Below are positions 32,273 through 40,431 of a DNA stretch of 64,000 nucleotides, in pieces (position 1 is the stretch's first letter; every line of letters begins with the position of its first letter). The stretch lies in the NCBI GenBank assembly GCA_021732785.1, contig JAKFUG010000043.1:1-64000 (forward strand). The letters run 5' to 3'. Position numbers and translations under genes: made by a program. Below the pieces are notes generated by a model, which had not been told where the DNA came from, made no database searches, and saw nothing but the letters and a program-made list of their open reading frames with translations. Source of the stretch: Planctomycetaceae bacterium. Its GTDB lineage: Bacteria; Planctomycetota; Planctomycetia; Planctomycetales; Planctomycetaceae.

Positions 32273-32983
32273 ATGCGTCTTGCTGCTCAACTTGTCGACC
32301 TGGAAAAGCACTACCACCTCGGTGAACACACGGTGAAGGCGCTCCGCGGGGTCTCGGCCGATTTCCCCGAAGGCGATTACGTGGCCATCATGGGGTCCTC
32401 GGGAAGTGGCAAGAGCACGCTGCTGAACATCCTTGGCGCGCTCGATCGCCCCACGATGGGAAACTACATCCTCGCGGGATATGACGTCGGCACCATGTCC
32501 GATGATGAACTCTCCGAGATTCGCAATCGCCGCATTGGTTTCATTTTTCAGTCGTATAACCTCATCGCGCAGAACACGGTGCTGGAGAACATCCAGGTGC
32601 CAATGCTGTATCGACGAGATGCCCGGCGGATCTCCGCGGCGGATGAACACCGCTGTCTCGATCTCGCGGCGAAAGTGGGACTCGGCGATCGGTTGGATCA
32701 CCGTCCGTTTCAGTTGTCCGGGGGGCAGCAACAGCGCGTGGCGATTGCCCGCGCGCTGGTGAACGACCCGGAAATCATTCTCGCCGACGAACCGACAGGA
32801 AATCTCGATTCGGCGACCGAGAAGGATATCATGAACTTGCTGTCGGCGCTGAATGACGAAGGCCGGACGATCATCATTGTGACGCACGAAACCTCGGTCG
32901 CCCGCCGGGCAAAACGCCAGATCGTGATGAAAGACGGACTGATCGAACGGGACGGAATGCTGCTCACCGAAGATGGGAAGTAA
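32273..32983 (+). CDS. MacB/LolD-type ABC transporter ATPase
   Basis: A 236-residue ATPase of the MacB/LolD family. Walker A is GSSGSGKST, the signature LSGGQQQRVAIARAL, Walker B ILADEPTGNLD, and the H-loop VTHE. It should energise the MacB-like permease encoded next and, with the adaptor and TolC-like protein, form a tripartite exporter for a macrolide, peptide, lipid or siderophore-like substrate that cannot be deduced. The ATG at 32273 follows a 133-base gap from the adaptor gene. Confidence 0.93.
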   Translation: MRLAAQLVDLEKHYHLGEHTVKALRGVSADFPEGDYVAIMGSSGSGKSTLLNILGALDRPTMGNYILAGYDVGTMSDDELSEIRNRRIGFIFQSYNLIAQNTVLENIQVPMLYRRDARRISAADEHRCLDLAAKVGLGDRLDHRPFQLSGGQQQRVAIARALVNDPEIILADEPTGNLDSATEKDIMNLLSALNDEGRTIIIVTHETSVARRAKRQIVMKDGLIERDGMLLTEDGK

Positions 32984-33016
32984 GTCGGATCACACGCGGT
33001 TCATCGGCGCGAGGCG

Positions 33017-33032
33017 CGAAACCGCAAGCGAG
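33017..33032 (+). repeat. GCGAAACCGCAAGCGA unit and CCACTGACCAC words
   Basis: An intergenic copy of the dispersed 16-base unit between ATPase and permease genes, followed at 33050-33076 by a short repetitive tract (GACCACTGACCACAAACCAC). A related CCGACCACCGACCACC tract is inside the synthase gene near 14280. Confidence 0.65.
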
Positions 33033-33079
33033 ATAATGTTGGCTTTTCTTGACCACTGACCACAAACCACTGACACCTC

Positions 33080-34441
33080 ATGCTTCCTTTCGGCAATACC
33101 TTCCGCGCGATCAACCTGGCTTTCAAAAGCCTGTTGCTGCACAAGCTGCGCTCCGGATTGACGATGCTGGGGATCGTGTTCGGGGTGTTCTCGGTCATCG
33201 CGATGCTGGCGATCGGCGAAGGGGCCAGTGCGCAGGCCCAACAGCAGGTGCTGGCCCTCGGGGCGACGAACATCATTGTGCTGTCGGTCAAGCCTCCCGC
33301 GGATTCCGCACAAGCCGGTGGCGGGGGATCACGCGGTCGCAGCTTTGGTCTGCAATACGGCTTGCTGCGGTCGGATTACCGCCTGCTGCGCGGATTGCCT
33401 TCGATTGTCGGGGCGGTCCCCATCCGGGAAATCTTCAGCGAAACGCGGTATCTGCAAAAAACCCCCAATGCCCGCGTGGTGGGCTGCACGTCGCAATATC
33501 CCGATATGAACCACCTCACCATCCAGCAGGGACGGTTCATCGCCGATGCCGACGAAGACAAACTCCTCAACGTCTGCGTGCTGGGAGCCGGGATCGCGGC
33601 GGAACTGTTTCCGTTCGACGACCCGCTCGGCAAGGCGGTGCAGATCAAATCGTACCGGTATGAAGTGATCGGCATCACGCAGGAACGAACCGCGTCGGCG
33701 GCCATCGGTGGCAGCATGTCGGGGCAGGACTACAACAAAGATATCTACATCCCGCTGAAGACATTCCAGGTTCGCATCGGCGACCGCGTGGCCACCGCAC
33801 AAGCGGGTTCATTTTCGGCCGAGCAGGTGGAACTCAATCAGATTACGATTCAAGTCCGCGAACAGAAAGATGTGCTCCCGACGGCGGAGGTGATTAAGGA
33901 ATCGCTGACCCGCACGCACGGAACCAAGAAAGACTGGGACGTGATCGTTCCGCTGGAATTGTTGCGGCAGGCCGATCAAATCCGCCAGATTTTCAACATC
34001 GTGCTGGGGTCCATCGCGGCAATCAGCCTCGTCGTCGGCGGCATCGGCATCATGAACATCATGCTCGCCACGGTGACCGAACGGACGCGCGAGATTGGTA
34101 TTCGCCGCGCCCTCGGTGCCCGGCGCAGCGACATCGTGCAGCAATTTCTCACCGAGACGATCGTGCTCGCCGGTGCCGGCGGATTGATCGGCGTCCTGAT
34201 GGGGCTTGCCACTCCATTGGCGTTTGAAGGGATTCAGTGGATCGTCGAGCACTTTGTGCTGGATGCTGCCACACAGAATTCGCCGCTGAGCAAGATGTTC
34301 ACCGACATGCACCCGAAGATCAACTGGTTCAGTTTGCCGGTCGCGTTCGGAATCTCGGTGGGCATCGGCATCATCTTCGGCATCTATCCGGCCCGCGCGG
34401 CAGCGTACATGGATCCGATTGAAGCGCTCCGCCACGAATAG
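33080..34441 (+). CDS. MacB-type ABC transporter permease
   Basis: A 453-residue FtsX/MacB permease. It has the N-terminal transmembrane helix ([21 protein letters not shown]), a large periplasmic MacB_PCD domain (about 45-300; it begins [19 protein letters not shown]) and three C-terminal helices ([21 protein letters not shown], the [15 protein letters not shown] coupling helix, [19 protein letters not shown]). It pairs with the preceding ATPase. It is the last gene of the efflux operon and faces the TetR gene. Confidence 0.92.
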   Translation: MLPFGNTFRAINLAFKSLLLHKLRSGLTMLGIVFGVFSVIAMLAIGEGASAQAQQQVLALGATNIIVLSVKPPADSAQAGGGGSRGRSFGLQYGLLRSDYRLLRGLPSIVGAVPIREIFSETRYLQKTPNARVVGCTSQYPDMNHLTIQQGRFIADADEDKLLNVCVLGAGIAAELFPFDDPLGKAVQIKSYRYEVIGITQERTASAAIGGSMSGQDYNKDIYIPLKTFQVRIGDRVATAQAGSFSAEQVELNQITIQVREQKDVLPTAEVIKESLTRTHGTKKDWDVIVPLELLRQADQIRQIFNIVLGSIAAISLVVGGIGIMNIMLATVTERTREIGIRRALGARRSDIVQQFLTETIVLAGAGGLIGVLMGLATPLAFEGIQWIVEHFVLDAATQNSPLSKMFTDMHPKINWFSLPVAFGISVGIGIIFGIYPARAAAYMDPIEALRHE

Positions 34442-34453
34442 GCGGGGCGGAAT

Positions 34454-35092
34454 TCAACGGACCAGAATTCCCGTCAGCAGCGATTCAATGACGACCTTGG
34501 CAATTTCGCGCGGCTTGCGCCGTGCCGCGACGGCGGTGTTATCGAGGACGCCATCGAGAACCAACATCGCGGCTCCGTGCAATGCGGACCAACCCACCAG
34601 GGCGTTCTGCTGAACGGTTCCTCCGTGCATCAGCCCGGCTTGTTCGCTCGACAGAAGTTCGCTTTCGAAAAAGCGGAAGGTGGTGTCTTGTGCCGCTTTC
34701 AGTTCGCCCGTGCGGTTGCGCGCGACATCGCTGGAAAACATCACGCGAAAATGGGCCGCATGGGCCATCGCGAATTCCATGTAGGCGATCCCCAATCGGA
34801 CGAGGCGCTCCCGGTGATCGGCGGACCGGGCGACCGCGGACTGCAAGGCTTTCAGCAGATGCCCTTGGCCTTCGATTGCCAATTCGATGAGCAGATGCGT
34901 CCGGCTCGGAAAGTGTCGGTACGGGGCGTTGTGCGAGACGTTCGCCGCCCGTGCGGCCTCGCGGAGTGTGAAGCCTTGCACGCCGTGAGTCGCCACCAAC
35001 CCTAACGCGGCGTCGAGCAGACTGCGGCGCAAGTCGCCGTGATGGTAGGCGATTTTGACGGGAGTCGTGGGGGCCGTCGGCGCTTTTTTCAT
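34454..35092 (-). CDS. TetR/AcrR-family regulator with WHG domain
   Basis: A 212-residue repressor. The helix-turn-helix (residues about 32-60; FTLREAARAANVSHNAPYRH) is of TetR type, and the C-terminal domain (about 90-200) has the WSALHGAAMLVLDG pattern of the TetR_C_33/WHG group. It lies between the efflux operon (convergent) and the CDP-alcohol phosphotransferase operon (divergent); two palindromes in the 90-base divergent gap are candidate operators, so the lipid operon is its likeliest target. Confidence 0.88.
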   Translation of the reverse strand: MKKAPTAPTTPVKIAYHHGDLRRSLLDAALGLVATHGVQGFTLREAARAANVSHNAPYRHFPSRTHLLIELAIEGQGHLLKALQSAVARSADHRERLVRLGIAYMEFAMAHAAHFRVMFSSDVARNRTGELKAAQDTTFRFFESELLSSEQAGLMHGGTVQQNALVGWSALHGAAMLVLDGVLDNTAVAARRKPREIAKVVIESLLTGILVR

Positions 35093-35114
35093 AGTTCATT
35101 TTTACCGCAACGAT

Positions 35115-35129
35115 GTTGACGCCGTCAAC
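35115..35129. promoter_or_regulatory. Candidate TetR operator 1 (GTTGACGCCGTCAAC)
   Basis: A 15-base perfect palindrome in the divergent gap between the TetR gene and the CDP-alcohol phosphotransferase gene. Size and location fit a TetR-family operator. Confidence 0.55.
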
Positions 35130-35139
35130 TTGTCGCGAT

Positions 35140-35160
35140 AATGTTGCGTGTGTCAACATT
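35140..35160. promoter_or_regulatory. Candidate TetR operator 2 (AATGTTG-n7-CAACATT)
   Basis: Seven-base perfect arms around a 7-base spacer, 10 bases from operator 1. It shares the GTTG/CAAC half-site with operator 1, suggesting two dimers binding in tandem. Confidence 0.5.
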
Positions 35161-35182
35161 ATTTCCGGGGAGGCCCGCTCGC

Positions 35183-35791
35183 ATGTCGCACCGCATTCCC
35201 TTATGGAAATCCGCCCTTCCGTGGTCGTTGATCTGGTTCCGGGGTGCCGTGGCACCGGCAATCATGTGGGGGGCGATGGCAGGCGACCGAAACGGGTTGC
35301 TCGGCGGGCTGGTCATCGCGGCGTTTCTGTCCGACTGGATCGATGGCGTCCTCGCCCGCCGCTGGGGGACTTCAACAGCGGCTCTGCGGCGCGCCGACTC
35401 CCTGGCCGATACGGTGTTCTATGTCAACGTGCTGGTGCTGGCCCTCGTGGGACGATGGGACGTGATTCGCCCCACGTTGCCGCTGTTCGCCGGACTGGTC
35501 TTGCTGGAAGGCGTTTGTCAGATCACGAACTATGCCCGCTTCGGCTGTCATACGGCGACGCATGCGTATTTGTGCAAAGCCTGGGCCGTGACGTTGTGCC
35601 TCGCGGCGACCGACTTGCTGCTGTTTCACATGGTCCGGGAATCGATGTGGATCTGTCTGACGTTGGGTTACCTCGCCTACGTCGATGTCCTGGCCATCCT
35701 GTGGATCATGCCCGTTCCCGCGGTGGACATACCCACCTCGTGGCACGCCTGGCAACGGCGCACCGTTCCGCTTACTCCTCGTTCTGAATGA
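35183..35791 (+). CDS. CDP-alcohol phosphatidyltransferase family protein
   Basis: A 202-residue membrane enzyme with about five hydrophobic helices. The CDP-alcohol phosphotransferase motif is present as DWIDGVLARRW..RRADSLAD, i.e. DxxDGxxAR-x8-L-x3-D-x3-D. The usual glycine after x8 is leucine here, so activity or substrate may differ from PgsA. Substrates would be CDP-diacylglycerol or a related CDP-alcohol. The ATG at 35183 has GGGGAGG upstream. It is followed 15 bases later by a polyprenol-kinase-like gene, probably in one operon under the TetR protein. Confidence 0.82.
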   Translation: MSHRIPLWKSALPWSLIWFRGAVAPAIMWGAMAGDRNGLLGGLVIAAFLSDWIDGVLARRWGTSTAALRRADSLADTVFYVNVLVLALVGRWDVIRPTLPLFAGLVLLEGVCQITNYARFGCHTATHAYLCKAWAVTLCLAATDLLLFHMVRESMWICLTLGYLAYVDVLAILWIMPVPAVDIPTSWHAWQRRTVPLTPRSE

Positions 35792-35806
35792 TTGCGGAGA
35801 CCGTCC

Positions 35807-36595
35807 ATGATTCCCACCTGGTTCTGGACCAATATCGATGTCGTCCGTGTGATCACTTTCGTGGCCGTGGTCACTGGCATATGGGTCTTCGCCGGCGGGC
35901 TGAAAATCCACGGTCGCTTGCGAACCGGTGATGCCCGCAAGCTCAATCACGCCACCGCACTGGCCGGCGGCGTCCTCTGGTTTGCGAGTGGCAACGCCTT
36001 GTGCGACCGCGTGAGCTGCCATGTCGCCGTGGTGATCCTGTTCGGATTGCTGCTCGCCGTGTGCCACTTTCGAGAGTGGGGCCCGTTCCATTACGCCTTT
36101 ATTGGATATGCCCGTGAGTCGGACCGCCCGCATGACAGTTTTCACGTCTGGTTTTCGTGGCTCGTGAGCATCGTCGGTATCGAGCTTGTCGACTTGAGTT
36201 TCGGATCGCTGGAGTTAACCCGCTGCGCCGCGCTCATTCTCGGTCTTGCCGATGCCATCGCCGAACCGATTGGCTCGCGGTTCGGCAAACATCGTTATCA
36301 AGTCCGCGATGTTTTGACGGCGACAACACGCCAGCGGAGTTGGGAAGGGAGTTTGTCCGTCGCACTCACGACCGCCGCGATCGTGTTTGTCGCATTGTCG
36401 CCCGCGCTCTTGGGAGGCGTGTCGTGGCCCTTGCTGACGGCGGTCTCCTTGCCACTCTCATCGCGCCTGGCATGGGCGACGGTCGCCGGGCTGCTGGTCT
36501 CGCTGGTGGAAGCCTGGACGCCGCATGGGCTCGATAATCTGACGATTCCGTTGAGCGCCGCAGTCCTGGTCCGCGGCATGTGGGCCTGTCTGTGA
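35807..36595 (+). CDS. Phytol/dolichol-kinase-like CTP-dependent membrane protein
   Basis: A 262-residue polytopic protein. GDARKLNHATALAGG (about 41-55) matches the RKxxH segment of SEC59/phytol kinases, and GLADAIAEPIGSRFGKHRY with RSWEGSLSV matches their CTP-binding C-terminal motifs (GDAxASxxGxxxGK and KSxEGS). The family makes lipid phosphates or CDP-lipids using CTP. Pairing with a CDP-alcohol phosphotransferase suggests a small lipid head-group pathway. GGAG lies seven bases before the ATG at 35807. Confidence 0.78.
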   Translation: MIPTWFWTNIDVVRVITFVAVVTGIWVFAGGLKIHGRLRTGDARKLNHATALAGGVLWFASGNALCDRVSCHVAVVILFGLLLAVCHFREWGPFHYAFIGYARESDRPHDSFHVWFSWLVSIVGIELVDLSFGSLELTRCAALILGLADAIAEPIGSRFGKHRYQVRDVLTATTRQRSWEGSLSVALTTAAIVFVALSPALLGGVSWPLLTAVSLPLSSRLAWATVAGLLVSLVEAWTPHGLDNLTIPLSAAVLVRGMWACL

Positions 36596-36685
36596 CGCGC
36601 AGGTGCTGCGGCGGTCGTCCGAATTCGTTAAGATAACGAACGCTCCTGCTGCTGCTTTGGTCCCGTCGGCAAAGTTTGTCCCGCT

Positions 36686-37894
36686 ATGGCCTCTGAGTTT
36701 CAATCCGCCAATCTCCCACCGGTTGACGAAGGCGTGGGCCTGGTGCAGACGCACTCGGTCGAACTCTTCGCGGCTTCCCATCCACTCGAACTGGAAAGCG
36801 GCGGAAGCATCGGTCCGGTGACCGTGGCGTATGAAACGTACGGCACCCTTTCCGCGGCGAAAGATAATGCCATCTTCGTGTGCCACGCGCTGACGGGTGA
36901 TGCGCATGTCGCCGGCAAATACGCCGCAGACGATAAAAAAGTCGGCTGGTGGGATGGGTTGATCGGGCCGAACCGCTCACTCGATACGAACAGATATTTC
37001 GTCATTTGTGCGAATGTGCTGGGGGGTTGTCAGGGAACAACCGGGCCGAGTTCCATCAACCCCGCGACTGGCAAACCGTTTGGCCTGGCGTTCCCGTTTA
37101 TCACCGTGGGAGACATGGTCGCCGTCCATCTGGAACTGGCACGGTCGTTCGGAATTGAAAAGCTGCTGTGCGTGATCGGCGGCAGCCTCGGCGGCATGCA
37201 GGTCCTGAAATGGGCGGCCCGTTATCCGGACACGTTGCGGTCGGGAATCTGTCTCGCGGCTGCTGCGAATCTGTCGGCGCAAGGGATCGCCTTCAATGCC
37301 GTGGGGCGGCGGGCGATTTATGCCGACCCGCATTTTCATAACGGCGACTATTACAATCCCAACGGACCCCGCAATTTCGGTGAAGACGGCCCGCGCTACG
37401 GACTCGCACTGGCCCGCATGCTGGCCCATATCACGTATCTGTCCGAACTTTCGATCGAGCGCAAATTCGGCCGCCGATTGCAGCACAGCGATCATCTCGC
37501 CTATGAATTGCAGCGCGAGACCGAGTTTCAGATCGAGAGCTATCTGCACTATCAGGGGAAGCGGTTCATCGAACGGTTCGATGCGAACAGTTACCTGTAC
37601 CTCACCCGCGCGATGGATTACATCGATCTCGCGGCCCAGTACGGATCCTTGCAGGCCGCGCTCGGTAAAACGGACGCCCGGTTTCTCGTGGCGTCGTACA
37701 ACACCGACTGGCTCTTCCCGGCATCACAAAGCCGCGAGATTGTGACGGCGATGCTGCAAGCCCGGCGGCACGTCACGTACCTGGAACTCGAAAGCGTCTT
37801 CGGCCACGATTCGTTTCTGATCGAAGTCGACCAGTTGAAAGAACTGGTGGTGCCGTTTCTCGCCGAGACGTACCGGCAAGCCGCGCGGACGTAG
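36686..37894 (+). CDS. metX: Homoserine O-acetyltransferase
   Basis: A 402-residue alpha/beta hydrolase of methionine synthesis. It shows the family hallmarks YETYGTLSAAKDNA, VCHALTGDAHVAG, NVLGGCQGTTGPSS, the serine nucleophile in VIGGSLGGMQVLKWA, the catalytic Asp in YNTDWLFP and the His in FGHDSFL. It acetylates (possibly succinylates) homoserine. The gap upstream is only 90 bases and I do not see a SAM riboswitch. A bidirectional terminator follows at 37907. Confidence 0.94.
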   Translation: MASEFQSANLPPVDEGVGLVQTHSVELFAASHPLELESGGSIGPVTVAYETYGTLSAAKDNAIFVCHALTGDAHVAGKYAADDKKVGWWDGLIGPNRSLDTNRYFVICANVLGGCQGTTGPSSINPATGKPFGLAFPFITVGDMVAVHLELARSFGIEKLLCVIGGSLGGMQVLKWAARYPDTLRSGICLAAAANLSAQGIAFNAVGRRAIYADPHFHNGDYYNPNGPRNFGEDGPRYGLALARMLAHITYLSELSIERKFGRRLQHSDHLAYELQRETEFQIESYLHYQGKRFIERFDANSYLYLTRAMDYIDLAAQYGSLQAALGKTDARFLVASYNTDWLFPASQSREIVTAMLQARRHVTYLELESVFGHDSFLIEVDQLKELVVPFLAETYRQAART

Positions 37895-37906
37895 CGGCGA
37901 ATGACA

Positions 37907-37935
37907 ACGACCCCGGCGGAATGCACCGGGGTCGT
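37907..37935. terminator. Bidirectional terminator between metX and the small gene
   Basis: Perfect 10-base arms (37907-37916, 37926-37935) around a 9-base loop lie between two convergent genes. Neither side has a strong T-run. Confidence 0.65.
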
Positions 37936-37961
37936 GCCAGGCGAATCGAACCGTCTCGAAT

Positions 37962-38147
37962 TTACGCGGCCAGGCCTTCCGCGCCTTCTTCGTCGTCATA
38001 GACGGTGTAGTACACGTTCGTGGAGCATTCTTCGAGGAATGCCTTGATCGTTTCGCTGTTCGTCGTCGCCATCAATTCTTCGATCGCGGCAACCACCCGA
38101 TCGACTTCTTCGCTGGTGATTTCTTCGTATTCGATTTCGTCGGACAC
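37962..38147 (-). CDS. Small acidic protein, GTG start
   Basis: A 61-residue acidic protein (IEYEEITSEEVDRVVAAIEE start; VYYTVYDDEEGAEG end) with one probable helix pair. I know of no family. A textbook Shine-Dalgarno (AGGAGG, 38153-38158) lies five bases before the GTG at 38147, which makes it a real gene despite its size. Confidence 0.72.
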   Translation of the reverse strand: MSDEIEYEEITSEEVDRVVAAIEELMATTNSETIKAFLEECSTNVYYTVYDDEEGAEGLAA

Positions 38148-38334
38148 AATGGCCTCCTGCGGGTTGGGGTCCGGAATGCACTCGAGAAGCAGATAGGACT
38201 ATCGGCAACTCGCCCCGGTCGTGCGCACCTCCATTGCGACAAGACCGTCATCCCAACGCCATGTGGCCGCTATCAACGGCATCCGCCGCAAAGTTTCGCG
38301 CGATAGACATCCCAGGGAAGGCATTCCCTGGGCG

Positions 38335-38565
38335 TCATTTCTTTTTAGCGGACTTCTTCTTCGATTTTTTCTTAGCGGATTTCGCGGCGGCCGACTTTTC
38401 CGTCGAGGCAGACGGTTCCGCCTTCTTTTTCTTGCCGGCGAAAATGTGGTCCCAGCCGCCGGAAAACTTGATGTTGGACCCGGTGTGAACTGTGTAACCC
38501 GTCATGAACCCGCTGCTCCTGCAAATACGAACTTCGGCCGCTTCACTTTCAGCCCCGATCTGCAT
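38335..38565 (-). CDS. Small protein with Lys-rich tail; start uncertain
   Basis: About 76 residues. The N-terminal half (MQIGAESEAAEVRICRSSGFM, then TGYTVHTGSNIKFSGG) is a compact beta-like segment and the C-terminal 30 residues are an Ala/Lys tail (KSAKKKSKKKSAKKK) like nucleic-acid-binding tails. The ATG at 38565 lacks a good ribosome site, and the frame upstream (IIGTVLKLGAWELVVTM) looks like more of the same protein before it runs into the dispersed repeat at 38624. The repeat may have replaced the natural 5' end. Confidence 0.55.
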   Translation of the reverse strand: MQIGAESEAAEVRICRSSGFMTGYTVHTGSNIKFSGGWDHIFAGKKKKAEPSASTEKSAAAKSAKKKSKKKSAKKK

Positions 38566-38623
38566 TGTAACGACGAGTTCCCACGCGCCCAGTTTCAGAA
38601 CGGTACCGATGATTCGCCACGAA

Positions 38624-38836
38624 AAGCCCAGCGCGGGGAACCCGCAGCCCAAGCGGCCAGAATGAAGTTCCAAGCTCCAAATTCCAAGCTCCAAACAAAT
38701 TCCAGGGAAGGCAGAAATTCCAAACGAGGAGTGCCCTTCCCTGCTTGGAATTGGGTCCTTGTTTGGAATTTGGCGTTTGGAACTTGGAACGTCAAATTTC
38801 TTCGCGCCGCGCAAAGATTCTGACGGTTAGTAGTAC
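38624..38836. repeat. Composite palindromic element, copy B (inverted)
   Basis: This is the inverse of 23129-23352: it begins with AGCCCAGCGCGGGGAACCCG, runs through CCAAATTCCAAGC and TTGGAACTTGGAA words, and ends with GCAAAGATTCTGACGG then TTAGTAGTA. Both ends and the order of words match copy A. Confidence 0.85.
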
Positions 38837-38878
38837 AAGTGGACGCAACAAGGAAGAAAACAGAAGTGGCGGAGGTTT

Positions 38879-38980
38879 GCCACAAGAGGCACAGAAGACA
38901 CAAAAAAGAAGGCGAGAAGAGAGCCATCCGCTTCACTGTTTCTCTTTTGTGCCTTCTGTGTCTCTTGTGGCTAAAACTCT
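38879..38980. repeat. Solo CCACAAGAGGCACAGAAG inverted pair
   Basis: Arms 38879-38906 and 38945-38971 (extended to 38980) carry the same words as the arms around the GxxExxY gene but enclose only about 38 bases. A CGCTTGCGCCTTTTCGCGGC word follows, as it does in copy A. Confidence 0.8.
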
Positions 38981-39080
38981 TTATCTTTCCTGTTTCGTCC
39001 GCTTGCGCCTTTTCGCGGCAAACCTTCTTTCCTCTCCGTTGCAGTTGAAACAGCCATCGCGACATTGCACCATACGGAAC

Positions 39081-40379
39081 ATGAAACACTTCCCCCCCTG
39101 CACCGCCACTGTGTTGTTCGTCGCCCTCTTTGCGAATGGTTCCGATCTGCGAACCGTGACGGCGGCGGACGTGCCGAATCTGCAAATCCCGGCCATCGAT
39201 GACGGCCTGCCCGGTGCGGGGCCGATTCGCCGGTATGACTGGTTCCAAAATCTCTGGACGCAGAAGCGGACCGCGTGGTCGAAGTCCGTCGAGAAAGATC
39301 AGCAGGCGCTCGTCTTCCTCGGCGACTCCATCACCCAGGGCTGGGGCGATGATTTCAAGGGAAGCTTTCCCGGCGTGAAACTCGCTAACCGCGGCATCAG
39401 CGGCGACACCACCCGCGGGATGTTGCTGCGGTTGAAGGACGACGTGCTCGCCCTCCATCCGCGCGGCGTGGTGATGCTGATGGGGACCAACGATCTCGAA
39501 GAGGGGGCCGAGCCGGAAACGATTGCGGGCAACTTCAAGCTGATCATCGCGGCGCTGAAGGAACACAATCCGAAGATGCCGATTGTGGTGTGTCAGGTCT
39601 TTCCAAGTTCCGAAACGAAGAAGCGACCGGCGGCGAAGATCAAGGCGATGAACGATCTCTACTTCGCCGCGGTGAAGGGCGACCCGCAGGTCACGTTCCT
39701 GGAAACGTGGACGCTGTTCGCTGACGACAAGGGCGATGCCAAAGCCGCGGACTTTCCGGACCTGCTGCATCCCAACGACGCGGGTTACGCCCAATGGGCG
39801 GCAGCGCTGAAACCGATTTTCGCCACGCTCGATTTCACAGAAACCACGGATGACAACTTCCCACCGGAAGCGGGTTTCGTGAGCCTGTTCAACGGCCGCG
39901 ATCTCACTGGCTGGGGTTTCCGCATTCAAAAAACGCTGGAAAAGACTGCGACATTCGATGGCAAGACGCAGAGCGATGACGGCCGCTATGTCGCCAAACA
40001 TGGGCGGATCATCGTCACCACGCCGCCGGAAGGCCGCCGCGTGCAGCAGATGTGGACGACGCAGGAGTTCGGCAAGAACTTTGTGCTGAAGCTCGAATTC
40101 CGCGCGACGCCGAACGCCGACAGCGGCGTCTTCGTGCGGGCTCCGCAACTGCAATGTCGCGATTACCCGCTCGCCGGGCCGTACAAGATGCTCGAAAAAT
40201 ACAAGCCGCAGGATTGGAACGAGTTGGTGATCACCGTGAAAGACAACGTCGCCCATTGCACCTGCAACGGCGAAGTCCTCGAAGCGGCGATGAAGCTTCC
40301 CGAATCGGGCCCGATTGGTCTCGAAGGGGACCGCGGTCAAATGGAATACCGCCGCATTCGCCTGATGGAAACACCATAG
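39081..40379 (+). CDS. Secreted SGNH hydrolase fused to a DUF1080 domain
   Basis: A 432-residue exported protein. A signal peptide (about 1-29, ending TVTAA) precedes a GDSL/SGNH hydrolase (about 55-265; FLGDSITQGWGD, GISGDTTRG, MGTNDLEE, DLLHPNDAGY with the catalytic Asp and His). Then comes a DUF1080 (3-keto-disaccharide hydrolase-like) domain (about 280-430; FVSLFNGRDLTGW, MEYRRIRL). Likely role: deacylation or cleavage of an extracellular polysaccharide. The ATG at 39081 opens on the signal peptide; the frame upstream is repeat DNA. A second DUF1080 gene follows. Confidence 0.88.
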   Translation: MKHFPPCTATVLFVALFANGSDLRTVTAADVPNLQIPAIDDGLPGAGPIRRYDWFQNLWTQKRTAWSKSVEKDQQALVFLGDSITQGWGDDFKGSFPGVKLANRGISGDTTRGMLLRLKDDVLALHPRGVVMLMGTNDLEEGAEPETIAGNFKLIIAALKEHNPKMPIVVCQVFPSSETKKRPAAKIKAMNDLYFAAVKGDPQVTFLETWTLFADDKGDAKAADFPDLLHPNDAGYAQWAAALKPIFATLDFTETTDDNFPPEAGFVSLFNGRDLTGWGFRIQKTLEKTATFDGKTQSDDGRYVAKHGRIIVTTPPEGRRVQQMWTTQEFGKNFVLKLEFRATPNADSGVFVRAPQLQCRDYPLAGPYKMLEKYKPQDWNELVITVKDNVAHCTCNGEVLEAAMKLPESGPIGLEGDRGQMEYRRIRLMETP

Positions 40380-40431
40380 ACTTCGCACGCCACGTTATCA
40401 AAATCGCCAACGACAACGAGGATCATGCACC

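Noticed and set aside
36596-36685. SAM riboswitch upstream of metX
   Set aside because: The gap is only 90 bases and shows none of the conserved SAM-I core or a terminator stem.
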